Origin: JANRLJ01 sp034437895
GTDB lineage: Bacteria > Chloroflexota > Anaerolineae > Aggregatilineales > Phototrophicaceae
Direction: 5' to 3'
Assembly: GCA_034437895.1 (NCBI GenBank)
Contig: DAOTTO010000502.1
Coordinates: 1-8,303, forward strand
DNA length: 8,303 bases
Below are positions 1 through 5,743 of this stretch, in pieces. The first letter of the stretch is position 1, and each line of letters opens with the position of its first letter. The notes under the pieces are model-generated. The model was not told the DNA's origin. It was given only the letters and a program-made list of their open reading frames with translations, and did no database searches. Position numbers and translations under genes: made by a program.

Positions 1-179
1 ATCATCGTCAGGATTCCCAGCAGCACAATCAGCCCTAACCACGCCGTTGCCCGACGAGTACGCTCATTTTCGGCATTCCCTGCCAGAAAGGCAATTAAGC
101 CGGGATAAAGCGGTAGCAAACAAGCAGTCGTCAAAATCGATGCGCTGCCTAAAGAGAATCCTTCAAAAAATGCGTTCAT
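1..179 (-). CDS. ccdA: CcdA-type cytochrome c biogenesis / thiol-disulfide transmembrane protein, N-terminal part (runs off the left edge)
   Basis: The first 59 codons are visible, starting at an ATG at 177-179; an in-frame TGA lies four codons upstream, so no longer start exists. CcdA proteins are polytopic inner-membrane proteins that pass electrons from cytoplasmic thioredoxin to extracytoplasmic thioredoxin-like partners through two membrane cysteines. What is visible is the first transmembrane segment with the hallmark Cys-Leu-Leu-Pro-Leu-Tyr-Pro-Gly (C20, P23, P26), then LIAFLAG, a short charged loop (residues 35-44) and the start of a second hydrophobic helix. The second cysteine would lie outside the window. 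The gene is 82 bp downstream of the thioredoxin-like lipoprotein on the same strand, the expected partner for CcdA. The ribosome binding site is weak. The family call is good; the exact substrate cannot be told. Confidence 0.8.
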   Translation of the reverse strand, partial: MNAFFEGFSLGSASILTTACLLPLYPGLIAFLAGNAENERTRRATAWLGLIVLLGILTM

Positions 180-204
180 CGCGCTTATTCACTTTCAGTT
201 TTTC

Positions 205-225
205 GGGCGACTCGCCAAGTCGCCC
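205..225. repeat. GGGCGA-type palindrome between lipoprotein gene and ccdA
   Basis: GGGCGAC at 205-211 and GTCGCCC at 219-225 form a perfect 7-bp inverted repeat around a 7-base loop. A second palindrome with the same GGGCGA core lies at 7053-7076, so this is probably one copy of a dispersed palindromic repeat. On the minus strand it is followed by GAAAAAC rather than a T-run, so it is a poor intrinsic terminator. It could still modulate or process the lipoprotein-ccdA transcript. Confidence 0.55.
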
Positions 226-261
226 CTATAATAATGGTTAACCACTTAAGCGCTACTGCGC

Positions 262-945
262 CTACTGCAAATTATTGGCGGTAGTTAAATCTGCGATCAA
301 ATCATCGGAGGGTGTGCTGCCCGTCATCAAGCCTGATACCGTACCATCAGGCCGGATGATAAAATGCGGTTGAGTCGGTGGATTGCTGACGGATGCGCCC
401 AACTGAGATGAAAGCGCCGCGAGTAGGTCAGTCGTCATCACGCTAAACACCCAAGGGAACTGGTTATCGTTGGCATAAACCGACATATTTTCCGCTGTGT
501 CGGAGGTTTCCACCGTGAGCGAGACGAACACAAATTGATTTGGATCCATCTGCGGGAAGACCTCATCGCGTACACGGCGCTGGCTAGAACGGCAGTTGGT
601 ACACCACCGCGCCATCGGATGCACAAAAACGGTCTTTCCGGCGAAATCCGCAAAGGTGAAGGTTTCGCCAGTACGGGCATCCGTCAGCGCGATACGAGTC
701 CAATCTGCGCCATTATAAGCAATTGGGGCGGAAGCAGCCGCTTCGGGCGCGGTTGTGGGGGCGACTTCGGCTTGAGTTTCAGTTGTGGGGGCGACTTCGG
801 CTTGAGTTTCAGTTGTTGGGGCAACCTGTGCTTGGGGGATAACCGTTGCAAGAGCGGCTTCTTCGGTTGCATTGGTGCTGCCACAAGCTGCTGTTAACAG
901 TAAGACCGAGAGTAAAAGCAGACTTGTTCCTAGTTTTGTTGACAT
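262..945 (-). CDS. Thioredoxin-fold (TlpA/redoxin-like) lipoprotein
   Basis: This 227-residue protein starts with a lipoprotein signal peptide: a hydrophobic core at residues 8-18, then Thr-Ala-Ala-Cys with C21 as the predicted lipidated cysteine. Residues about 22-75 are a low-complexity Pro/Thr/Ala/Glu linker holding three copies of a 10-residue repeat (QAEVAPTTET type). The thioredoxin-like domain covers roughly 76-227. It has the redox motif Trp-Cys-Thr-Asn-Cys (C115, C118) after a beta strand (KTVFVHPMA), and a likely cis-proline at P193 before HFIIRPDG. It probably acts as a membrane-anchored extracytoplasmic thiol oxidoreductase kept reduced by the CcdA encoded next. The start ATG follows GAGGT by 10 bases. 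His-Pro-Met-Ala before the CxxC replaces the more usual Phe-Trp-Ala, so this is a divergent member. The substrate is unknown. Confidence 0.82.
   Translation of the reverse strand: MSTKLGTSLLLLSVLLLTAACGSTNATEEAALATVIPQAQVAPTTETQAEVAPTTETQAEVAPTTAPEAAASAPIAYNGADWTRIALTDARTGETFTFADFAGKTVFVHPMARWCTNCRSSQRRVRDEVFPQMDPNQFVFVSLTVETSDTAENMSVYANDNQFPWVFSVMTTDLLAALSSQLGASVSNPPTQPHFIIRPDGTVSGLMTGSTPSDDLIADLTTANNLQ
751..840 (-). repeat. 30-bp tandem repeat inside the lipoprotein gene
   Basis: Units at 751-780 and 781-810 differ only in their first base; a third unit at 811-840 is diverged. Each unit is 30 bp and encodes ten residues of the Pro/Thr/Glu linker between the lipid anchor and the redox domain. 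The near-identity of two units suggests recent duplication by slippage, so linker length may vary between strains. Confidence 0.9.
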
Positions 946-1086
946 TGTTGTTATGACCTCATTTTGTTCTTAACACAGTCGAAATTTCTTATGGATTTAT
1001 GCTTATAGTATCTTTGCTGAAAATGCTTAAATTTTGCTTACGATTTGCGAAGACGTTACCATCAAAGTTTTAAAAGACCCTCAATC

Positions 1087-1095
1087 AGGAAAGGG
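1087..1095 (+). promoter_or_regulatory. Shine-Dalgarno sequence that fixes the hydrolase start at GTG 1103
   Basis: AGGAAAGGG ends 7 bases before GTG at 1103-1105. This is much stronger than anything before the longer in-frame TTG start at 1034, and the 23 extra residues of the long form look nothing like the family. Confidence 0.65.
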
Positions 1096-1102
1096 ATTAT
1101 TT

Positions 1103-1891
1103 GTGATCGAACTTCAATCGAATTTCATCGAACTGTCGACAGGCGCGACATTCCATTATCTGGATTCGGGCGGTGCAGATAAGCCGGTAATGGTGGCTTT
1201 GCAGGGGCGGATGGGGATGCCCGAAATCGACATGCCGCAGATCATCGACTGGCTGAGTCCCGATTATCGTTTCATCGCGCCTTCGCTACGGGGTTATGGA
1301 CAGTCCACGCCGAAACCGCGCAGTTATCCGATAGGGTTTTATCAACGCGATGCGCGGGATGTCGTGGCCTTTATCGAAGCGCTAAACATCGCGCCGGTGC
1401 ATCTGCTCGGCTATTCCGATGGGGGCGAAGTCGCACTTTTGACGGCTGCTTATCAACCTATGCTGATTAAATCTTTGGCGGTATGGGGGGCGGTGGGCTA
1501 TTATGGGCCAGAAATGCGGCCTTGGGTGCAGCGGAATTATCCCGGCACATGGATTACCGAGGACGACAAACGCATTCATGGCATTACCGAGCCGGATAAA
1601 CTAGCGTTGGAATGGGTGACGGCCTGTAAATTCATCATCGATTCCGGCGGCGATCTGAGCTTATCACTGGCGGAAAAAATCACCGCACCGCTGTTATTGA
1701 TGCTTGGCGATCAAGATCACCTGAATCCCATCGCTTATGGACAAAAATTGGTAGATCGTGCGCCGCAAGGACGGTTGGAAGTGTTCCAATCCGGGCATGG
1801 CATTCATGAGCAGCAATGGGAACAATTTCAAGCGGTGGTGGGGGCGTTCCTCACTTCACCAGATTCATCCGGCGCATCTCATACAAAATGA
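1103..1891 (+). CDS. Alpha/beta-fold hydrolase, valacyclovir-hydrolase (BPHL)-like
   Basis: A 262-residue single-domain cytoplasmic hydrolase. Numbering from the GTG start, the nucleophile elbow is Gly-Tyr-Ser-Asp-Gly-Gly (S105). The acid is probably D205 in GDQDHLNP and the histidine is H232 in SGHGIHE. A conserved LRGYGQS segment after strand 4 and the VWGA segment after the elbow match the BPHL branch, which hydrolyses small esters or amides such as amino-acid ester prodrugs and lactones. In the oxyanion region the common His-Gly is replaced by Gln-Gly (LQGRMG, near residue 33), a deviation worth noting. There is no signal peptide. The last 41 bp overlap the 3' end of the convergent DUF58 gene, so the C-terminal tail is encoded antisense to it. 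A TATAGT hexamer at 1004-1009 may be its -10 box. The physiological substrate is not inferable. Confidence 0.85.
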   Translation: MIELQSNFIELSTGATFHYLDSGGADKPVMVALQGRMGMPEIDMPQIIDWLSPDYRFIAPSLRGYGQSTPKPRSYPIGFYQRDARDVVAFIEALNIAPVHLLGYSDGGEVALLTAAYQPMLIKSLAVWGAVGYYGPEMRPWVQRNYPGTWITEDDKRIHGITEPDKLALEWVTACKFIIDSGGDLSLSLAEKITAPLLLMLGDQDHLNPIAYGQKLVDRAPQGRLEVFQSGHGIHEQQWEQFQAVVGAFLTSPDSSGASHTK

Positions 1892-2753
1892 CCTTCTCCC
1901 AAGGCATATCCGTCACCAGCGGCAGATACTTGGCACCGCGTCGATTACACTCGACGCGGATGTCGTCACGCCACGCTTGAACGCGCTCCATGTACAGCGC
2001 TCGCATATCCGAATCTAGGCTGACTTCTTGCCCTTTGCCCGTCTCGACATCGACCAGGCGCAAATCGCCCACCAACGGCGGAGTCAATTCATCCGGCGAG
2101 AGGACGTGTAAAATCGTGACTTCGTAGCCCTTGCCGATCAGCAAATTCAGGCCATCCATATAACCCGTCGGCGAGAACATATCGCTGATGACGAACAGCA
2201 TTCCCGGACGCGATGCTCGGACAGCGTAATCTTTTAATACGACATTGAGATCGGTCACGCCTCGTGCTTTTATGGTATGAGCATAACGCAGCATCGCCAG
2301 CCCCTGTCCACGTCCCCGCGACGGACCAAAATATGCCACTCCCTGATCGTTGGCAGCAGCCATCATCACACGATCATTGCTGGAAAGGCCGATATAGCCC
2401 AGTCCGGCGAACAAGCGCCGCGCATATAGCCCTTTGTTGAGGTTGATGTCGCCGTCATTAGGCCAATCCATGCTGGCGGAGGCATCCAATAGCAGATGGA
2501 CGGCCAGGTCTTCTTCATCTTCCAGCAGCTTGATATACGGGCGTTCCAACCGCGCATACACATTCCAATCGAGGCGGCGCAGATCATCGCCCGGAGCGTA
2601 ATCGCGGTAATCGGCGAATTCGATACTCGTGCCGCGCTTCTTGGAACGGCGTTCACCTTTGATCGCGCCAGAACGGACTTTGGACGGCACAAATGTCAGT
2701 TGATCGAGCTTGCGCCGAGCGGTTTCTTCTAAGAGGAGGGGTTCGTCTGCCAT
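1851..2753 (-). CDS. DUF58 domain protein (soluble, vWA-like)
   Basis: A 300-residue protein of the DUF58 family. It carries the family signature Gly-Asp-Asp-Leu-Arg-Arg-Leu-Asp-Trp (residues 55-63), preceded by a basic segment (GERRSKKRG) and FADYRDYAPG. A von Willebrand A-like region follows with a metal-site motif Asp-Ala-Ser-Ala-Ser-Met (D90, S92, S94). No membrane helix is visible, so this is the short soluble version. DUF58 proteins usually act with a MoxR-type AAA+ ATPase as a chaperone or assembly pair, and the two genes are normally adjacent. Here the upstream neighbour is the GxxExxY cassette and no MoxR gene is in the window. ATG 2753 is well supported by AAGGGA six bases upstream. 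The 3' end overlaps the convergent hydrolase by 41 bp. The family call is firm; the client is unknown. Confidence 0.87.
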   Translation of the reverse strand: MADEPLLLEETARRKLDQLTFVPSKVRSGAIKGERRSKKRGTSIEFADYRDYAPGDDLRRLDWNVYARLERPYIKLLEDEEDLAVHLLLDASASMDWPNDGDINLNKGLYARRLFAGLGYIGLSSNDRVMMAAANDQGVAYFGPSRGRGQGLAMLRYAHTIKARGVTDLNVVLKDYAVRASRPGMLFVISDMFSPTGYMDGLNLLIGKGYEVTILHVLSPDELTPPLVGDLRLVDVETGKGQEVSLDSDMRALYMERVQAWRDDIRVECNRRGAKYLPLVTDMPWEKVILYEMRRMNLVK

Positions 2754-2778
2754 TTGATTTCCCTTATGATAAAGGTGC

Positions 2779-2880
2779 TAAAGTGGTAAAAATTTCAACG
2801 CAAAAGCGCTAAGAGTCGCAAGGTATTAAAGTGGGAAAGACTTCAACGCAAAGGCGCTAAGAACGCAAGGAATCGCAAAG
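2779..2880. repeat. Left CGCAAAG-type repeat block, two tandem copies of about 48 bp
   Basis: Two copies, 2779-2823 and 2827-2870 with an extra tail to 2880, share TAAAGTGG, then TTCAACGCAAA, GCGCTAAGA and CGCAAGG. Within each copy a heptamer-like word (CGCAAAG, CGCTAAG, CGCAAGG) recurs every 8-10 bases. The block ends 8 bp before the last base of the GxxExxY gene. It is the inverted counterpart of the block at 3273-3312. It codes for nothing and is a typical dispersed intergenic repeat. Confidence 0.85.
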
Positions 2881-2888
2881 AAAATGAT

Positions 2889-3269
2889 TTATAGCTTATT
2901 GACGACACGATGAATACCGTTTTTGACAAGCTGCTCGTTGAAATTAATGATGAGCGCCAATTTTAAACCAGTCAATCGCAGGTAAGTTAAGGCTTGTGCG
3001 CCAAAGACAGGATGGTAATCAACAACTGCTTTACATTCCACAATCACAAGTTGCCCCACAACTATATCAATTCTTAAGGGGGTAGCTAATTCATGATTCT
3101 TATATCTAATGGGTACAGACTTTTGTCGCTCAACGGGCATTCCTCTATCCAGTAATTCCCATACGAGCGCCTCTTCATAAACACCTTCTAACAATCCCGG
3201 CCCGCCTAATCCACGATGGACTTCGATGGCAGCAGAAACGATATAACGACTAATTTCATTTTCATCCAT
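2889..3269 (-). CDS. GxxExxY protein (PDDEXK_3, PD-(D/E)XK nuclease fold)
   Basis: A 126-residue, full-length member of the GxxExxY family. The name-giving motif is Gly-Leu-Leu-Glu-Gly-Val-Tyr (residues 25-31, with the preceding GLGGP). The nuclease-fold core follows: D68 in LRIDIVVG, then E78-x-K80 in VIVECKAV, and the conserved QALTYLR (Q92) with a final strand LALIINFN. These match the PD-(D/E)XK catalytic layout, but no catalytic activity or role has been settled for the family to my knowledge. The gene is visibly AT-richer than its neighbours and is bracketed by inverted copies of a CGCAAAG-type repeat, 8 bp past the stop and 3 bp before the start. ATG 3269 has no clear Shine-Dalgarno sequence, and the repeat supplies the whole leader. 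It lies between genes it has no evident link with, which suggests a cassette that arrived on its own. Confidence 0.9.
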   Translation of the reverse strand: MDENEISRYIVSAAIEVHRGLGGPGLLEGVYEEALVWELLDRGMPVERQKSVPIRYKNHELATPLRIDIVVGQLVIVECKAVVDYHPVFGAQALTYLRLTGLKLALIINFNEQLVKNGIHRVVNKL

Positions 3270-3272
3270 TGT

Positions 3273-3312
3273 CTTTGCGTATCTTAGCGTCCTTCGCGCC
3301 TTTGCGTTTTTC
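3273..3312. repeat. Right CGCAAAG-type repeat block, inverted relative to the left one
   Basis: Read on the minus strand, this block has ACGCAAAGGCGC, then GAAGGACGCTAAGA and TACGCAAAGAC. That is the same succession of words as the block at 2827-2880 read on the plus strand. The two blocks point inward at the GxxExxY gene from both sides, giving it imperfect terminal inverted repeats of about 36-40 bp. Confidence 0.8.
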
Positions 3313-3395
3313 TTTAAAAGGGCTTAGGCAAACCGATTTCCAATTTATCTATTTTAAGCCCACTTCATGAACACCTGCTAACGCCTGTGTAATTT

Positions 3396-3623
3396 TCACA
3401 GACGATGATCCCACTCTTGCCGTAGCTGATTGACATGCTCTTGAGCATCAATCTCTTGCCACAGGTCGTTTCCTAAGCCTTCAAGTTCCACTAAGCTGTG
3501 CTTTTTATCTTTAACGTGTTCCTCTTCAGGCAGTGTATTGACCAGCAGCTTAATCAACGACTTGCGCTGATTAGTGTGTAGAGTCTGTATTTCTTGCGCG
3601 ATTTCGTCAAATGTTCTGATTAT
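3396..3623 (-). CDS. Small antitoxin-like protein, start codon non-canonical or lost
   Basis: The frame is open for 75 codons after an in-frame TAA at 3624-3626 and ends at TGA 3396-3398. It encodes a hydrophilic small protein: an N-terminal helix with SLIKLLVNTLPEEE, then the segment KKHSLVELEGLGNDLW, and a C-terminal QEIDAQEHVNQLRQEWDHRL. The LxGLGxxxW...DAxExVxxLRxEW ending resembles small antitoxin-like proteins often found upstream of PIN-type toxins in filamentous bacteria. This is family resemblance from memory, so the role is inferred. No ATG, GTG or TTG occurs in the first 22 codons. The only candidates at the right place are ATA (3621-3623) and ATC (3618-3620), the latter 6 bases after GGGGG. 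The first TTG (3555-3557) would give only 53 residues and lacks a binding site. No toxin gene follows; the next gene is the GxxExxY cassette. It may be a silenced orphan antitoxin or use a rare start. Confidence 0.55.
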   Translation of the reverse strand: MIRTFDEIAQEIQTLHTNQRKSLIKLLVNTLPEEEHVKDKKHSLVELEGLGNDLWQEIDAQEHVNQLRQEWDHRL

Positions 3624-3645
3624 TTACCCCCGATTTTGATGATTG

Positions 3646-3673
3646 ATTATAACATTATCTTAGGTGTCTTTAA
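3646..3673 (-). promoter_or_regulatory. Sigma-70-type promoter for the antitoxin-like gene
   Basis: On the minus strand a perfect TATAAT (3646-3651) is preceded, after a 16-bp spacer, by TTAAAG (3668-3673), a 3-of-6 match to the -35 box that overlaps the stop codon of the biotin carrier gene. Transcription would start near 3639, giving a leader of about 15 bases with GGGGG at 3627-3631 as ribosome binding site. Confidence 0.45.
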
Positions 3674-4182
3674 TTTTCTTTCGCGCTGATTTCCGCCAAA
3701 AGCTGTCCGCGCTCGACGATTTGCCCCGTTTCCACCAGCAGTCGCATCACAATCCCGGCCTCCGGTGCATTGACGCGAATCTCCATTTTCATGGCTTCCA
3801 AGATCATGAGCGTTTGACCCCGCTCGACATGATCGCCTGCTGCGGCCAAGACTGTCGTCACTTTGCCCGGCATTTGCGCGTTGAGTGCGGCTGTGCCATC
3901 CGCGCTGTGGGTTGATCTGCGTCGTGCGGATTCCCGCGCATCGGGGACGGTTAGTGTGAAGGATTGCCCGTCAGCATGGACGTGACGCTCGTTCCCTTGC
4001 GCCGCTGTATAGACCGTATGCCGTATGCCATTCATGTCGATCAGCCACGCGCCATTGACCGTTCGCGAGGCACGTAACGCAATGCTGCGTCCGTCAATTA
4101 TGGCGCGAAGGGTGTCATCGGATTGGAGTTCGAGCGTGATCTGATGCGTTTGCCCGTTATGTTGAAAAGTATATGTTGCCAC
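3670..4182 (-). CDS. Biotin carboxyl carrier protein part of an acyl-CoA carboxylase alpha subunit
   Basis: A 170-residue protein. Its last 70 residues are a biotinyl/lipoyl attachment domain with Glu-Ala-Met-Lys-Met (129-133); K132 is the biotinylation site, flanked by the usual MPGKV (104-108) and GxxVERGQ turns. Residues 1-80 (FQHNGQTHQITLEL, then DGRSIALRA and VHADGQSFTLTV) look like the beta-rich region that precedes the carrier domain in fused methylcrotonyl- or propionyl-CoA carboxylase alpha subunits, not like the Ala/Pro-rich arm of a typical AccB. The start is GTG 4180-4182, preceded by AAAGGTGG that begins inside the stop codon of the biotin carboxylase gene. The gene lies in the same frame as that gene, 9 bp after its TAA. 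It would carry CO2 from the carboxylase to an unseen carboxyltransferase. The acyl-CoA substrate is unknown. Confidence 0.88.
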   Translation of the reverse strand: MATYTFQHNGQTHQITLELQSDDTLRAIIDGRSIALRASRTVNGAWLIDMNGIRHTVYTAAQGNERHVHADGQSFTLTVPDARESARRRSTHSADGTAALNAQMPGKVTTVLAAAGDHVERGQTLMILEAMKMEIRVNAPEAGIVMRLLVETGQIVERGQLLAEISAKEN

Positions 4183-4191
4183 AAGCCACCT

Positions 4192-5709
4192 TTACTGCCG
4201 CTTCAGCCGGAAATGATCGCCGCGTGACCAGGGACTGTAGACATCGCCTTCGGGTGTGCCGTGAGTTCGTGCCGTAGAGAGAATCCCCTGATTAAGATTT
4301 TCCGCCAGCGCCAGCGCGATCAAGGCGGCATCCGAAATCGGCGGTGCGTCTGGCAATAAACCGTCTAAATGCGCGTCAATCGTTCCGGTATGAATCTCTC
4401 CATTCTGGAAAACGGCGCTTTCCAGCAGCGCCAGCAAAAAATCGCGGTTAGTCGTCGTGCCGAGTAAGACCGTCTCACGCAGCGCCCCGATCATGCGCGT
4501 GATTGCGCCGTCCCGCCTCCGATCATAAACGATGATTTTAGCAATCATCGGGTCGTAATAAATCGTCACATGGTCGCCGGATTGCAAGCCGCTGTCCACA
4601 CGAATGCCGGGGCCTTCCGGCGGGATAAACTCCAGCACGGGGCCAATCGCAGGCAAAAAGCCGTTATGTGGGTCTTCAGCATATAAGCGGCATTCGATGG
4701 CGTGTCCGGTTTGGCGAATATCGCTCTGCATCAGCGGAAGTTCCCCTCCCGCCGCCACTAGAAATTGCAGCTTGACCAGATCAACACCTGTCACGAGTTC
4801 GGTCACGGGATGCTCGACTTGCAAACGGGTGTTCATCTCCAAAAAGTAAAACTCGCCCCCCGGAGTCGCAATAAATTCCACCGTTCCGGCATTGACGTAA
4901 TCGACGGCTTTTGCTGCCGCCACTGCTGCCTGACAGATGGCATAGCGCGTGGCGACATTCAACAAAGGCGAAGGCGTTTCTTCGATGACTTTCTGATGCC
5001 GCCGTTGGGCGCTGCATTCACGTTCATAGAGATGCAGCGTATTGCCATGCGAGTCCGCCAAAATCTGCACTTCGATATGACGGGCATTTTCGATGTATTT
5101 TTCCAAGAAAACCCGCCCATCCCCGAAGGCATTTTGCGCTTCTCGCCTCGCGGATACAAGCGCGTCTGCCAGTTCGCTTGCTTCATTGACGATGCGAATC
5201 CCTTTGCCGCCGCCACCGCCTGCCGCCTTGACCATCAACGGCAGACCGATCTGTTCTGCCGCAGCGATAAAATCCGCATCCGACGCGGTATCGGATTGAT
5301 AACCCGGCACCAGCGGCACACCCGCTTTTTCCATCAAGGCACGCGCTTCGGTCTTTACACCCATTTTGCGGATGGTCGTTGGCGCTGGCCCCACCCATAT
5401 CAACCCAGCGTCAATCACGGTCTGTGCAAACGACTCGCGCTCCGACAAAAATCCATAGCCGGGATGCACACAATCGCAGCCTACATTGAGCGCGGTTTCA
5501 ATGAGTTTTTGCCCGTTGAGATAACTTTCCGCCGGACTCGCCGCGCCGATGAGGTAAGCCTCGTCAGCAAGCTGCACATGACGCGCATTGGCATCCGCTT
5601 CCGAATAAACCGCCACACTCATGATGCCGAGTTCGCGGCAGGCGCGGATAATACGGACGGCGATCTCGCCACGATTAGCGATCAAACATTTGTTGAGACG
5701 ATTTGCCAT
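4192..5709 (-). CDS. accC: Biotin carboxylase subunit of an acyl-CoA carboxylase
   Basis: A 505-residue cytoplasmic ATP-grasp enzyme that carboxylates biotin with bicarbonate and ATP. In order: the N-terminal domain with KCLIANRGEIAVRI (7-20); HPGYGFLSE (82-90); the glycine-rich ATP loop KAAGGGGGKG (161-170); EKYIENARHIEVQ; ECSAQRRHQKVIEE (231-244); and the catalytic stretch FLEMNTRLQVEHPVTE (289-304), with R294 and E298 at the usual catalytic positions. RLYAED (341-346) and DSGLQSGDHVTIYYDPMIAK close the C-lobe. It exceeds the roughly 450 residues of stand-alone AccC by a C-terminal extension (about 446-505) ending PWSRGDHFRL, typical of fused MCC/PCC alpha subunits just before the carrier region. 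It follows DUF983 by 34 bp. ATG 5709 has a modest GGA 8 bases upstream. The accC symbol describes the activity; orthology to fatty-acid AccC is doubtful. Confidence 0.92.
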   Translation of the reverse strand: MANRLNKCLIANRGEIAVRIIRACRELGIMSVAVYSEADANARHVQLADEAYLIGAASPAESYLNGQKLIETALNVGCDCVHPGYGFLSERESFAQTVIDAGLIWVGPAPTTIRKMGVKTEARALMEKAGVPLVPGYQSDTASDADFIAAAEQIGLPLMVKAAGGGGGKGIRIVNEASELADALVSARREAQNAFGDGRVFLEKYIENARHIEVQILADSHGNTLHLYERECSAQRRHQKVIEETPSPLLNVATRYAICQAAVAAAKAVDYVNAGTVEFIATPGGEFYFLEMNTRLQVEHPVTELVTGVDLVKLQFLVAAGGELPLMQSDIRQTGHAIECRLYAEDPHNGFLPAIGPVLEFIPPEGPGIRVDSGLQSGDHVTIYYDPMIAKIIVYDRRRDGAITRMIGALRETVLLGTTTNRDFLLALLESAVFQNGEIHTGTIDAHLDGLLPDAPPISDAALIALALAENLNQGILSTARTHGTPEGDVYSPWSRGDHFRLKRQ

Positions 5710-5743
5710 TCATAAAATCCAATTTTTGAGTGGGAAAACTCGT

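Noticed and set aside
205..225. Intrinsic terminator at the GGGCGAC hairpin
   Set aside because: No T-run follows on either strand, and it would cut ccdA off from its partner gene.
47..241. Plus-strand frame of 64 codons at the left edge
   Set aside because: Antisense to the clear CcdA N-terminus with its CLLPLYPG motif.
2779..2880. CRISPR-like array in the regularly recurring CGCAAAG words
   Set aside because: The words recur every 8-10 bases without unique spacers and only two 48-bp units exist; this is a dispersed repeat, not a CRISPR.
4765..5715. Long plus-strand open frame of 316 codons opposite the biotin carboxylase gene
   Set aside because: It is a shadow of the carboxylase, whose every family motif is present on the minus strand. 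The plus frame has His/Arg/Cys-rich low-plausibility composition and no recognisable domain.
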